Of a stretch of DNA of 64,000 bases, positions 7,878-17,196 are shown one piece after another. The stretch lies in the NCBI GenBank assembly GCA_963705955.1, contig CAVPLH010000006.1:496001-560000 (forward strand), in the 5' to 3' direction. How positions within the stretch are numbered: the first letter of the stretch is position 1; each line of letters starts with the position of its first letter. Source of the DNA: WHSW01 sp963705955. Its GTDB lineage: Bacteria > Actinomycetota > Thermoleophilia > Solirubrobacterales > 70-9. A program made the translations under genes and the position numbers. Below the pieces are notes generated by a model. It made no database searches. It was not told where the DNA came from and saw nothing but the letters and a program-made list of their open reading frames with translations.

Positions 7878-8359
7878 ATGAGCACGATCATCGAGAGCAT
7901 CGAGCAGCGCCAGCTGAAGCAGGTCCCCCGCTTCGACGCCGGGGATCGCGTCCGCGTGCACTTCCAGGTGATCGAGGGGACTCGGCGCCGGACCCAGGTC
8001 TTCGAGGGCGTCGTGATCGCCCGACAGGGCAGCGGCGCCCGGGAGACGTTCACGGTCCGCAAGCAGTCGTTCGGGGTCGGCGTCGAGCGGACCTTCCCGG
8101 TCCACTCGCCGAAGATCGAGCGGCTCGAGGTCGTCGCCCGCGGCGCGGTTCGGCGGGCGAAGCTCTACTACCTTCGCGGCCGGGTCGGCAAGCGCGCCCG
8201 GGTCGCGGAGCGGCGCTGGGGGATCGAGGACGACCTCGTGCTCACCCAGAGCCCCGAGCCCGAGGCGATCGACTCCGAGGGCGTCAGCCAGGAGGAGGCC
8301 GAGACCGTGCCCCCCGCGGAGGACGAGGAGGACGAGGAGGCCGCGTCCGGGAGCGGTGA
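7878..8359 (+). CDS. rplS: 50S ribosomal protein L19, extended, 3' end unresolved
   Basis: L19 lies at the 30S-50S interface. Residues 1-110 from ATG 7878 (MSTIIESIEQRQLKQVPRF; FEGVVIARQGSGARETFTVRK; FGVGVERTFPVHSPKIERLEVV; RRAKLYYLRGRVGKRARV) are a complete L19. The frame then continues with an acidic tail and meets no stop until after 9248, running through lepB. Codon bias changes frame near 8350. In the -1 frame there is a TGA at 8357-8359 overlapping the lepB GTG (GTGA), and a C6 run at 8310-8315 could provide the slip or be an indel; the end given here assumes this. The alternative start is TTG 7851. Confidence 0.85.
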
Positions 8360-9072
8360 GGAAGCACAGGTCGAGGACGAAGGCGAGCAGGCGAGCCGGA
8401 AGCCGGGGACTCCGAGGAACGCAGCTGATCCCGAAGCCCAAAAGCGGGCGCGGCGCGGTGCTCGAGCTGGTCGTGATCGTCGCGCTCGCGATCGGGCTCG
8501 CGCTTGCGATCCAGGCCTTCGTCGTCAAGCCCTATCAGATCCCCTCGCCGTCGATGGAGCCGACGCTCGACGTCGGCCAGCGGGTTCTCGTCAACCGGCT
8601 CACCTACCGCTTCGGCGCCGATCCCAGCATCGGCGACGTGGTCGTCTTCCATCCGCCGCTCGGCGCCGTCCCGGCGGAGCAGGACCCGAAGGAGCCGTTG
8701 CCGATGTGCGGCGCCCTGGCCGCCGACCGCGAGCGGGGTCAGGCGTGCCCGCTGCCGACATCCCAGGAGGCGGACACGAACTTCATCAAGCGCGTCGTCG
8801 CCCTCCCGGGCGACCGGCTGAAGATCATCGACGGGATCCCGATCGTCAACGGCGAGAAGGTCGAGGGCGACTGGGACATCAACCCGTGCGGGGGCGTCGG
8901 CGGCTGCGACTTCCCGAAGCAGATCACCATTCCACCCGACCATTACTTCATGATGGGCGACAATCGTGGCGCGAGCGACGACAGCCGCTACTGGGGACCC
9001 GTCCCTCGGGACTGGCTCATCGGCGGCGCCTTCTTCACCTACTGGCCGCCGGACCGAATCGGGATCCTCTAG
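8356..9072 (+). CDS. lepB: Signal peptidase I
   Basis: A 238-residue type I signal peptidase that removes signal peptides at the outer face of the membrane. A basic N-terminus of about 33 residues leads to one transmembrane helix (VLELVVIVALAIGLALAIQAF), then box B with catalytic Ser66 in PSPSMEPT, the general base Lys145 in FIKRVVALPGD, and box E GDNRGASDDSRYWGPV. The GTG at 8356 gives a GTGA overlap with the probable rplS end; a GTG at 8458 is a possible later start but would leave almost nothing before the helix. It is followed by rnhB. Confidence 0.93.
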   Translation: MRKHRSRTKASRRAGSRGLRGTQLIPKPKSGRGAVLELVVIVALAIGLALAIQAFVVKPYQIPSPSMEPTLDVGQRVLVNRLTYRFGADPSIGDVVVFHPPLGAVPAEQDPKEPLPMCGALAADRERGQACPLPTSQEADTNFIKRVVALPGDRLKIIDGIPIVNGEKVEGDWDINPCGGVGGCDFPKQITIPPDHYFMMGDNRGASDDSRYWGPVPRDWLIGGAFFTYWPPDRIGIL

Positions 9073-9097
9073 CCGGCCGCGTCCTCGCGCGAAGGCC

Positions 9098-9748
9098 GTG
9101 GCTCGCCGCCGTCGCAAGGCCGCGAAGCTGTTCCGTTTCGATCGCGAGCTCGGCTGCCGCTACGTCGCCGGCGCCGACGAGGCGGGCCGCGGATCGCTCG
9201 CCGGGCCGCTGGTGGCGGCGGGGGTGCTGCTCGACTACGAGCGGCTGACGATGCGCGATCGCCGCGCCCTCGGCTTCCTCGACGACTCGAAGCAGCGCAC
9301 CCCCGAGGAGCGCGAGGAGCTCTACCCGGTCGTCGTCCGAGCCGCCTCGCGGGTCGCGGTGACGGTTCGCTGCGTGCGCGGCATCGACGCCCGCGGGCTC
9401 CACGTGACCAACCTCGCGGCGCTCGCCCGCAGCCTCGAGCGGGTCGCGGTCCCGGGCGCCGCCTGTCTCACCGACGGCTTCGCCGTGCCGCAGTGCAAGG
9501 TCGAGCACCGGGCCGTGATCGACGGCGACGCGCGCAGCGCGGCGATCGCCGCCGCCTCCGTGGTCGCGAAGGTGACCCGCGACCGCTACATGCACAGGAT
9601 CGCCGACGCCTATCCGGACTTCGGCTTCGACGGCAACGTCGGCTACTCGACCCCCGAGCACCGGGCGGCGATCGTCGAGCACGGCCCGTCGGCGCTTCAC
9701 CGCCGCTCCTTCGCCTCGATCGCCTACAGCCAGCTGCGCCTCGACTAG
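9098..9748 (+). CDS. rnhB: Ribonuclease HII
   Basis: A 216-residue RNase HII that removes ribonucleotides from DNA. GADEAGRGSLAGPLVAAGV carries the first acidic metal ligands, DDSKQRTPEEREELY follows, then IDGDARSAAIAAASVVAKVTRDRYM with the third acidic cluster, and GYSTPEHRAAI at the C-terminus. GTG 9098 is chosen as the start because it gives the family length and a basic lead-in; the frame is open upstream into lepB. Its stop overlaps that of the convergent yraN by 3 nt. Confidence 0.94.
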   Translation: MARRRRKAAKLFRFDRELGCRYVAGADEAGRGSLAGPLVAAGVLLDYERLTMRDRRALGFLDDSKQRTPEEREELYPVVVRAASRVAVTVRCVRGIDARGLHVTNLAALARSLERVAVPGAACLTDGFAVPQCKVEHRAVIDGDARSAAIAAASVVAKVTRDRYMHRIADAYPDFGFDGNVGYSTPEHRAAIVEHGPSALHRRSFASIAYSQLRLD

Positions 9749-10131
9749 AACGCACCCTCGAGGTGCTCGTAGCTGACTACGCGGCCGCCGTCGTCGAGAC
9801 GTAGCCCGACGACGTCGAAGCGCAGCTCGCGGTGGCGCGGCACGTCGTAGCCGCGGCCGCGCAGCCACGCCGCCGCGAGCCCGCGAAGCTTCGCGCGCTT
9901 GCGCGCCCCGACCGCCATCGCCGGGGTCTCGGGTCCGTGTGCGGAGCCCGCCCGGCGCGCCTTCACCTCGACGAAGACGAGCGCCCCTCGATCGACCCCG
10001 ATCAGGTCGATCTCGCCCCGGATCCCGGCCGGCCGCGCGTTGCGCTCGACGATCAGCCAGCCCGCGCGCTCGAGCCGCGCGGCGACGATCGACTCGGCGC
10101 GGCGGCCGAGGTTCTGCCGGGCGACGGTCAT
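9745..10131 (-). CDS. YraN family (UPF0102) nuclease-fold protein
   Basis: A 128-residue protein of the YraN/UPF0102 family, which has a restriction-endonuclease-like fold. The visible core is GRRAESIVAARLERAGW, NARPAGIRGEIDLIGVDRGALVFVEVKARR (the D..EVK motif at about residues 42-58) and FDVVGL. The role is unknown; the gene normally sits on the same strand between rnhB and comM, but here it is reversed and convergent with rnhB. The start ATG at 10131 is supported by TAGGGT 7 nt upstream. Confidence 0.9.
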   Translation of the reverse strand: MTVARQNLGRRAESIVAARLERAGWLIVERNARPAGIRGEIDLIGVDRGALVFVEVKARRAGSAHGPETPAMAVGARKRAKLRGLAAAWLRGRGYDVPRHRELRFDVVGLRLDDGGRVVSYEHLEGAF

Positions 10132-10138
10132 CGGGGCG

Positions 10139-10144
10139 ACCCTA
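10139..10144 (-). promoter_or_regulatory. Leaderless-type -10 of yraN
   Basis: Read on the minus strand this is TAGGGT, followed by 7 nt and the ATG of yraN. Confidence 0.5.
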
Positions 10145-10224
10145 GGAGCCCCGAGCGCGCGGCTTGCGCCCCGAACGGGCCGGATCCGTGACGATCTGCG
10201 GGCCACGCGCGCGTCGTCGCCACC

Positions 10225-10230
10225 TAGCTT
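10225..10230 (+). promoter_or_regulatory. Leaderless-type -10 of comM
   Basis: TAGCTT, then 6 nt (CGATTC), then the GTG start of comM. It faces away from the yraN promoter, so the roughly 100-nt gap holds two divergent promoters. Confidence 0.6.
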
Positions 10231-10236
10231 CGATTC

Positions 10237-11715
10237 GTGCTCGCGATCGTCCGCACCTACGCGCTGCTCGGTGTCGAGGCGCGCGAGGTCCGCGTCGAGG
10301 CCGACGTCCGCAACGGCCTGCCGTCGTTCGCCCTCGTCGGCCTCCCCGACGCCGCCGTGCGCGAGGCGCGTGAGCGGGTTCGTTCCGCGATCGTCAACTC
10401 GGGCTTCGAGTTCCCGCAACGGCGGATAACCGCGAATCTCGCGCCGGCCGACCTGCGCAAGGCGGGCCCGGGGTTCGATCTGGCGCTCGCCGCGGCGATC
10501 CTCGCGGCCACGGGTCAACTGTCCGAGGGGGTGCTGGACGGCCTCGCGCTCGCCGGCGAGCTCGCCCTCGACGGCTCGGTACGCGCGATGCCGGGGGCGA
10601 TGGCGATGGCCGAGGCCGCCGGGCGTTCGGGGGCTCGCGCGATCGTCGTCCCCGCCGCGTGCGGCCCCGAAGCGGCGCTCGCCGGCGACGGCGCGGTGAT
10701 CCCGATCGAATCCCTCGCGCAGCTTCGCGGGCTTGGCAACGGCGCCTCGCCGCCTCATCCGGAGCCGCCGCGCCCGGCCCCGGCCCTCGCCGGTCCGCTC
10801 CCCGACTTCGCCGACCTCAGGGGCCAGGCCGGGCTTCGCCGCGGTCTCGAGGTCGCGGCCGCGGGAGAGCACAGCCTCCTGGTCACCGGCCCTCCGGGCG
10901 CCGGCAAGTCGATGGCCGCCCGCCGGCTGCCCTCGATCCTGCCTCCGCTCGGCCCCGCGGAGGTGATCGCCGCGGCGCGCGTGGCGAGCGCCTGCGGACG
11001 CCCCGTCGAGCCCGCGGTGGCGGGGCGGCGGCCGTTTCGCGCCCCGCACCACACGATCTCGATCGCGGGGCTGATCGGGGGCGGCAATCCGCCGCGCGCC
11101 GGCGAGGTGACGCTCGCCCATCACGGCGTCCTCTTCCTCGACGAGCTGCCCGAGTTCGGCCGTCCCGCGCTCGAGGCGCTTCGCCAGCCGCTCGAGGACG
11201 GCACGGTGAGGATCTCGCGGGCCCGGTACGCGGTCGAGCTGCCGTGCCGCTTCCAGCTCGTCGCGGCCGCCAACCCTTGCCCGTGCGGGCGCGGGGCGCT
11301 GAGCGGCGAATGCAACTGCGATCCCGCCGCGGTTCGCGCCTATGAGGCGAAGGTGAGCGGCGCGCTCGCCGACCGGATCGACATCTCGCTGTCCGTCGAA
11401 CAGCCCGATCCGGCGGCGTTCGCCGAGCCGGGTCAGAGCTCGGCCGAGATCCGCGAGCGGGTGCTGGCGGCCCGCGAGCGCCAGCGCTCACGGGCACACG
11501 GCGAGGTGCCCAACGCAGGGCTCCCGATCGCCGACCTGAGGATCTCATCCGAGGTCGATCGGATGCTGGTCGGCGCCGGGGCGCTCGGCGGGCTCAGCGG
11601 GCGCGGCCGCGAGCGCGTGCTGCGGGTTGCTCGGACGATCGCCGACCTCGACGATGCCGAGACGATCACCGTCGAGCACCTCGGCGAGGCGATCACGATG
11701 CGACGGCGCGACTGA
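10237..11715 (+). CDS. comM: ComM/YifB family Mg-chelatase-like AAA+ ATPase
   Basis: A 492-residue AAA+ helicase of the ComM family, which promotes branch migration during integration of transformed DNA. N-terminal lon-protease-fold-like domain (LLGVEAREVRVEADVRNGLPSFALVGLPD), Walker A GPPGAGKSMAARRLP near residue 222, the family motif RPFRAPHHTISIAGLIGGG, Walker B GVLFLDELPEF and a zinc-type ANPCPCGRGA. The GTG start is supported by the -10 element 6 nt upstream. Its stop overlaps the dprA ATG (TGATG), so the two are coupled; both act in DNA uptake. Confidence 0.94.
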   Translation: MLAIVRTYALLGVEAREVRVEADVRNGLPSFALVGLPDAAVREARERVRSAIVNSGFEFPQRRITANLAPADLRKAGPGFDLALAAAILAATGQLSEGVLDGLALAGELALDGSVRAMPGAMAMAEAAGRSGARAIVVPAACGPEAALAGDGAVIPIESLAQLRGLGNGASPPHPEPPRPAPALAGPLPDFADLRGQAGLRRGLEVAAAGEHSLLVTGPPGAGKSMAARRLPSILPPLGPAEVIAAARVASACGRPVEPAVAGRRPFRAPHHTISIAGLIGGGNPPRAGEVTLAHHGVLFLDELPEFGRPALEALRQPLEDGTVRISRARYAVELPCRFQLVAAANPCPCGRGALSGECNCDPAAVRAYEAKVSGALADRIDISLSVEQPDPAAFAEPGQSSAEIRERVLAARERQRSRAHGEVPNAGLPIADLRISSEVDRMLVGAGALGGLSGRGRERVLRVARTIADLDDAETITVEHLGEAITMRRRD

Positions 11716-12617
11716 TGGAGGGCTCGGCCGGGTGCTGGACCCTGCGTGGCGGGGACGACGGCTACCCGCCACCGCTCGCCGATCTCGGCGAGCGCGAGGC
11801 GCCGCGGCTCCACGGCGCCGGGCGGCGCGAGGCGGTCGAGCGGCTCGACCCCGAGGCGACGGTGACGATCGTCGGGGCGCGGCGGGCGAGCGCTTACGGC
11901 CTTCGGGTCGCCGAGGCGCTCGGCCGCGACCTCGCCCTGGCGGGCGTGACCGTGGTCAGCGGCATGGCGCGCGGGATCGACGCGGCCGCGCACCGGGGAG
12001 CGCTCGCGGTCGGCGGGACGACGATCGCCGTGCTCGCCAACGGGCCCGACGTCGTCTATCCGCCGCTCCACCGCCACCTCTACCGGGAGATCGTCGCGGC
12101 CGGCGCCGCGATCTCCGAGTACCCGCCGGGGACGACCCCGCGCAGCTATTTCTTCCCGGCCCGCAACCGGATCATGGCCGCGCTCGGGCGGGCGGTGGTG
12201 ATCGTCGAGGCGTCGCAGCCCTCCGGCTCGCTGATCACCGCCGAGGTCGCGAGCCGGCTCGGACGGACGGTCGGAGCGGTGCCGGGCCAGGTCGGCGCGC
12301 GGATCGCCGAGGGCACCAACGGGCTGATCAAGGACGGCGCGCACCTGATCCGCCACGGACGCGACGTCCTCGATCTCCTCTACGGGGTCGAGTGCACCCG
12401 CCGGCACGTCGGCCCTGCCCTCGAGCCGGAGCTGCGGGAGGTTCTCGACGCGGTCGAGAGCGGCGCGACGACGGTCGACCGGGTGATCGCGGAGGCGTCC
12501 GTCGGCCCCCGCGACGCCGCGGTGGCGCTGGCGCGGCTCGAGCTTCTCGGCTACGTCGCCGGCGGACCGCTGGGCGCGTTCACGCGCTCGGCGCTCGAGG
12601 CGCCACCGCCCGAGTGA
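11715..12617 (+). CDS. dprA: DNA processing protein DprA
   Basis: A 300-residue DprA that loads RecA on incoming single-stranded DNA. The Rossmann-like core shows TVTIVGARRASAYGLRVAEALGRDL, VVSGMARGIDAAAHRGAL, the PPGTTPRSYFFPARNRIMAAL region and EASQPSGSLITAEVASRLGR. A C-terminal winged-helix-like part follows (VDRVIAEASVGPRDAAVALARLELLGYVA). The ATG overlaps the comM stop, indicating an operon. No other competence genes are in the window. Confidence 0.94.
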   Translation: MEGSAGCWTLRGGDDGYPPPLADLGEREAPRLHGAGRREAVERLDPEATVTIVGARRASAYGLRVAEALGRDLALAGVTVVSGMARGIDAAAHRGALAVGGTTIAVLANGPDVVYPPLHRHLYREIVAAGAAISEYPPGTTPRSYFFPARNRIMAALGRAVVIVEASQPSGSLITAEVASRLGRTVGAVPGQVGARIAEGTNGLIKDGAHLIRHGRDVLDLLYGVECTRRHVGPALEPELREVLDAVESGATTVDRVIAEASVGPRDAAVALARLELLGYVAGGPLGAFTRSALEAPPPE

Positions 12618-12633
12618 GCTGACCGGCGCTGGC

Positions 12634-12639
12634 TAGATT
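12634..12639 (+). promoter_or_regulatory. Leaderless-type -10 of thiD
   Basis: TAGATT, then 6 nt (GAGTGG), then the thiD ATG. With no room for a 5' leader, a TPP riboswitch on this promoter is excluded. Confidence 0.65.
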
Positions 12640-12645
12640 GAGTGG

Positions 12646-13473
<828 letters not shown>

Positions 13474-13481
13474 TCGCTCCC

Positions 13482-13724
13482 GTGAAGCTGGTTCGCATGA
13501 AGCCCGGGCACGGCGACGTCCTGCTCGCCGAGGGCGACCCCGAGCTCGCCGAGGACGAGGAGCGGCTGATCGCGGAGTTCCGCCGACAGCTCGACCGGGG
13601 GATGTGGGCCGCGGTGCCGACGACCGACGGCGTCCGGCACGAGGCGCTGATGGTCCGCGAGTTCGCCGAGGTCCCACGCGACGCCGAGCGGGTCGTCTTC
13701 TATCCGCCGGCCTCGGGCGGCTGA
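13482..13724 (+). CDS. Small conserved-looking protein of unknown function
   Basis: An 80-residue acidic soluble protein starting VKLVRMKPGHGDVLLAEGDPEL. I do not recognise a family. It has strong high-GC third positions in this frame, no signal peptide or membrane segment, and ends with VVFYPPASGG. It is 8 nt after thiD and 2 nt before the next gene, so it is probably part of a run toward ilvD. The sequence LIAEFRRQLDRGMWAAVP suggests one amphipathic helix and a short beta region. Confidence 0.75.
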   Translation: MKLVRMKPGHGDVLLAEGDPELAEDEERLIAEFRRQLDRGMWAAVPTTDGVRHEALMVREFAEVPRDAERVVFYPPASGG

Positions 13725-13726
13725 AC

Positions 13727-14125
13727 GTGGACGCCGCGGAGCGGCGGGCCCGGGAGCTGTTGCGCTCGGTCGTCTCGGCCGAGGACTTCAGAGCCTATGA
13801 GGAGCTCGGTTTCATCAGCGTCCCCGGGCGTGGCGACACGGCGAGCGGCTACGCGTACCTGCTCTACCCACACCGGCCGCTGGTCGCCTACGAGACCGTC
13901 GGCGGCCGGCTGCTCTCGGAGTACTGCGTGCGTTTCGAGGACGACGGCGAGCGACTGCCGGACGCCGACGACGTGCTCGCGAAGTGGATCGCCGTCCACG
14001 GCCGCGAGCACGAGCTGATCGCGACCGCGAACCTGAACCGGCCGGGCCACCAGGTCGACCCCGGCCACGTGAGCCGCGACCTCGCCCGGTTGCGGGCCTG
14101 GCGGGATGCGAGGATCCGGGCATGA
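13727..14125 (+). CDS. Hypothetical protein upstream of ilvD
   Basis: A 132-residue protein from GTG 13727 with high-GC3 codon use. No family is recognised. It is soluble, with mixed alpha/beta character: RRARELLRSVVSAEDFRAYEELGFISV, a YAYLLYPHRPLVAYE segment, and a C-terminal ELIATANLNRPGHQVD stretch. The stop overlaps the ilvD ATG (ATGA), so it is very likely translated together with ilvD. A function connected with ilvD is only suggested by position. Confidence 0.78.
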   Translation: MDAAERRARELLRSVVSAEDFRAYEELGFISVPGRGDTASGYAYLLYPHRPLVAYETVGGRLLSEYCVRFEDDGERLPDADDVLAKWIAVHGREHELIATANLNRPGHQVDPGHVSRDLARLRAWRDARIRA

Positions 14126-15795
14126 CCACGCTTCCACGCCCGCGCTCGGCGGCGGTCTTCGACGGTCCCGACCGCGCCCCGGCGCGCGCCTACATGAAGG
14201 GGATCGGATACGACGACGACGCGCTCAGCCGGCCGACGATCGGGATCGCCAACACGTGGACCGAGGCGATGCCGTGCAACTTTCACCTCCGCGGGCTCGC
14301 AGAGCACGTCAAGGCCGGCGTCCGGGCGGCCGGCGGCACCCCGATGGAGTTCAACACGGTCGCGATCTCGGACGGGATCACGATGGGGACCAAGGGGATG
14401 AAGGCCTCTCTGGTCAGCCGCGAGGTGATCGCCGACTCGATCGAGCTGATGGTCCGCGGCTACCAGTTCGACGCCGTGGTCGCGCTCTCGGCATGCGACA
14501 AGACGATCCCGGGCGCCGTGATGGCGCTGGCACGGCTCGACGTCCCCGCGGTGATGCTCTACGGCGGCTCGATCGCACCCGGTCGTTGGCGCGGCAAGGA
14601 CGTCACGATCGTCGATCTGTTCGAGGCGGTCGGCGCCCACGCCGCCGGCGAGCTGTCAGACGACGAGCTGCGCTCGCTCGAGGACGTCGCGAGCCCCGGC
14701 GCGGGCGCCTGCGGCGGTCAGTTCACGGCGAACACGATGGCGTGTGCGTTCGAGGCTCTGGGGATCTCGCCGGGCGGCTCGGCGATGGTCCCGGCAGAGG
14801 ACGCGGACAAGGCGACGGTCGCGGAGCGGATCGGCGAACTGGTCATGCGCGTGCTCGCCGACGATCTGCGCCCGAGCCGCGTTATCACCCGTGACTCGCT
14901 CGAGAACGCAATCGCCTGTGTCTGTGCCTCCGGCGGCTCGACCAACGGCGTCCTGCACCTGCTCGCGGTCGCCCGCGAGGCCGGGATCGAGCTGGAGATC
15001 GACGACTTCGAGCGGATTTCCCGCGCGACGCCGCTGCTCGCCGACCTGAAGCCGGGCGGCCGGTTCGTGGCCACGGACCTCTACCGCGCCGGCGGCGTGC
15101 CGCTGATCCTCAACCGGCTCGCCGAGCTCGGGCTGTTGCACGAGGAGGCGGTCACGGTCAGCGGCCGGACGATCGGCGAGGAGGCCGCCGCGGCGGTCGA
15201 GGCGGACGGGCAGGAGGTGGTCCTGCCCGCCTCGGCGCCGCTGAAGCCGGAGGGTGGGCTGGCGATCCTGCGCGGCAACCTCGCGCCCGAGGGTGCCGTG
15301 GTGAAGCTGGCGGGAACCGAGCGCATGGGCCAAACCGGGCCGGCCCGGGTGTTCGAGTCCGAGGAGGAGTGCTTCCGCGCGGTCAAGGATCAGGCGATCG
15401 ATCCCGGCGACATGATCGTGATCCGCAACGAGGGTCCCGCCGGCGGTCCGGGGATGCGGGAGATGCTCCAGGTCACGGCGGCGATCGTCGGCGAGGGCCT
15501 CGGCGAGGAGGTCGCGCTGCTGACCGACGGGCGGTTCTCGGGCGGCACCCGGGGCCTGATGGTCGGGCACGTGGCGCCCGAGGCGGCGAAGGGAGGCCCG
15601 ATCGCGGCCTTGCGCGACGGCGATCGGGTGACGATCGACGTCGAGCGGCGGGTGCTCGAGGTCGCGCTCTCGGACGCGGAGATCGCAGCCCGAGTCGCCG
15701 ATTACGAGCCGCCGGAGCCCGCCTATACGAGCGGGGTGCTCGCAAAGTACGCCCGCAGCGTCGGCTCCGCGTCCCTGGGCGCGGTCACTGAGTAA
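14122..15795 (+). CDS. ilvD: Dihydroxy-acid dehydratase
   Basis: The 557-residue iron-sulfur dehydratase that makes 2-keto acids for valine, isoleucine and leucine synthesis. Cluster ligands are Cys52 (AMPCNFH), Cys125 (LSACDKT) and Cys197 (GACGGQFTANTMA). Other family motifs are NTVAISDGITMGTKGMKASL, GGSTNGVLHLLA, GPGMREMLQVT and TDGRFSGGTRGLMVGHVAPEA. The ATG at 14122 is preferred over upstream in-frame starts because it gives the family N-terminus and overlaps the preceding stop. It converges with the hydrolase, whose 3' end overlaps by 11 nt. Confidence 0.96.
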   Translation: MTTLPRPRSAAVFDGPDRAPARAYMKGIGYDDDALSRPTIGIANTWTEAMPCNFHLRGLAEHVKAGVRAAGGTPMEFNTVAISDGITMGTKGMKASLVSREVIADSIELMVRGYQFDAVVALSACDKTIPGAVMALARLDVPAVMLYGGSIAPGRWRGKDVTIVDLFEAVGAHAAGELSDDELRSLEDVASPGAGACGGQFTANTMACAFEALGISPGGSAMVPAEDADKATVAERIGELVMRVLADDLRPSRVITRDSLENAIACVCASGGSTNGVLHLLAVAREAGIELEIDDFERISRATPLLADLKPGGRFVATDLYRAGGVPLILNRLAELGLLHEEAVTVSGRTIGEEAAAAVEADGQEVVLPASAPLKPEGGLAILRGNLAPEGAVVKLAGTERMGQTGPARVFESEEECFRAVKDQAIDPGDMIVIRNEGPAGGPGMREMLQVTAAIVGEGLGEEVALLTDGRFSGGTRGLMVGHVAPEAAKGGPIAALRDGDRVTIDVERRVLEVALSDAEIAARVADYEPPEPAYTSGVLAKYARSVGSASLGAVTE

Positions 15796-16777
15796 CCCGG
15801 CCCTCCCTGCTCCCTGCTCCCTGCTCACTCTCTCCCAGGAACCCCTCCAGCACCCGGTTGAACCTCACCGGGCGCTCGGCCATCGGCACGTGGCCGCAGC
15901 GATCGAAGACCTCGAGGCGCGAGCCCTCGAGCCGCCTCGCGTAGCCGAGCGCGTCGGCGGGTGGGACGAGGTGATCCTGGGCGCCCCAGACGATCAGGGT
16001 CGGCACTCCGACGTCGCCGAGCCGGTCGAGGAAGTCGTATCCCGCGAGGCTGCCGAGCGCCTCGACGAACGATTGGCTGCGCATCCCGCCGTCGAAGAAC
16101 TCCCAGACGAGCTCGGGCCGCAACTCGCCGGGGCTGTAGAAGATGCCGGCGAACGCCATCGCCCGCGCCTTCGGGCGCCGGAACGCCCGCGTCTGTGCCT
16201 TGAGCGCGAGCGGCGTACCGGCGGCGATCATCCGCGCCGCGACCTCGGTCGGCTCGCGCCGCAGCCTCGCGCTCGAGACTCCCGCCGCCGAGACGAGGAC
16301 CAGCTTCCCGAACCGCCCCGGCTCGGCGATCGCCGCCTCGGCGGCGACGAAGCCGCCCATCGAGTTCCCGACCAGCGCTGCGTCGTTGACCTCGAGCGAT
16401 TGGCAGAAGTCGAGCACGAGCCGGCCGTAGGCGGGGATCGAGATCTCCCAGTCGGGGACGGGGGAGAATCCGAAGCCCGGCAGGTCGAGCGCCAGCACCC
16501 GGTGTCCGCGCGCGAAGTGCGGGATGTTCTCGAGCCAGTTCTGCCAGCAGCCCGAGAGCCCGTGCACGAAGACGATCGCCGGCGCGTCCGGCACGGCCGC
16601 CGGCCCCATCTCGACGTAGTTGACCGTCGCGCCCCGAACGGTCGCCGTGCGGAGAGACCGGCGCCAGTCGATCCGCAGCCATTCGGGGTCCGGGTCGCCG
16701 TACGGGTCGGGGCCGTCGGCGGGAGTCGGGTCCGGTCGTCGACCGAAGGGCTGGATGCGGGGTCGCCGTTGGCTCAC
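15785..16777 (-). CDS. Alpha/beta-fold hydrolase
   Basis: A hydrolase of about 330 residues. After a proline-rich N-terminus (about 55 residues) the fold shows the oxyanion region VFVHGLSGCWQNW, nucleophile elbow ALVGNSMGGFVAAEA with the catalytic Ser, an acidic residue in VWGAQDHLVPP and the catalytic His in CGHVPMAERP. The substrate cannot be told; the sequence resembles C-C bond or ester hydrolases. The GTG start at 16777 is preferred over a TTG at 16783 because GGAG stands 7 nt before it. It lies downstream of the two SnoaL genes on the same strand. Confidence 0.88.
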   Translation of the reverse strand: MSQRRPRIQPFGRRPDPTPADGPDPYGDPDPEWLRIDWRRSLRTATVRGATVNYVEMGPAAVPDAPAIVFVHGLSGCWQNWLENIPHFARGHRVLALDLPGFGFSPVPDWEISIPAYGRLVLDFCQSLEVNDAALVGNSMGGFVAAEAAIAEPGRFGKLVLVSAAGVSSARLRREPTEVAARMIAAGTPLALKAQTRAFRRPKARAMAFAGIFYSPGELRPELVWEFFDGGMRSQSFVEALGSLAGYDFLDRLGDVGVPTLIVWGAQDHLVPPADALGYARRLEGSRLEVFDRCGHVPMAERPVRFNRVLEGFLGESEQGAGSREGRVTQ

Positions 16778-16794
16778 GGGCAAGCTCCGGGTTT

Positions 16795-17193
16795 CTATTT
16801 CCGCAGCCCGGCAGCTTCGAGCGCTTCCACTCGGTCCATGAACTCGACGGTGCGAGCCGCCCTGCCGTCACGCATCGTGACCACGTGGGCGAGCTCCATC
16901 TCGAGCGGGATCCCGCTCGCCGCCCCATGGCCCTTGAAGCGCACCCAGAGGAAGACCTGGTCTCCGCTCGCCTTCGCCTCCAATGGCTCGACCGTGAGAT
17001 CGGGGTAGGCATCGACCCAGCCCTGAAACTGCCTCCTGATCGCGTCGATGCCGCGATGAACGGCCGAATCTGGATCCTCCCGCGCGGCGTGATACTCGGC
17101 GTCGGGGTGCCAAAACCACAACTCGGGTCTCCGCTCGCCGGCGTTGAACCGGGCGTACCCATCGAGGACGAACTCGACGTTCTCCTGCGACAT
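16795..17193 (-). CDS. SnoaL/NTF2-fold protein, copy 1
   Basis: A 132-residue member of the SnoaL-like (nuclear transport factor 2 fold) family, starting MSQENVEFVLDGYARFNAG and ending DRVEALEAAGLRK. The fold is a cone-shaped alpha+beta pocket used by polyketide cyclases, ketosteroid isomerases and limonene epoxide hydrolases; the substrate here is unknown. It starts 3 nt after the stop of the copy upstream and shares that copy's terminal sequences, so the two are tandem cassettes. Confidence 0.87.
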   Translation of the reverse strand: MSQENVEFVLDGYARFNAGERRPELWFWHPDAEYHAAREDPDSAVHRGIDAIRRQFQGWVDAYPDLTVEPLEAKASGDQVFLWVRFKGHGAASGIPLEMELAHVVTMRDGRAARTVEFMDRVEALEAAGLRK

Positions 17194-17196
17194 CGC

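Noticed and set aside
15804..15830. Tandem CTCCCTG repeat as a regulatory element
   Set aside because: Three short units within the 3' coding end of the hydrolase; no further structure or partner was found.
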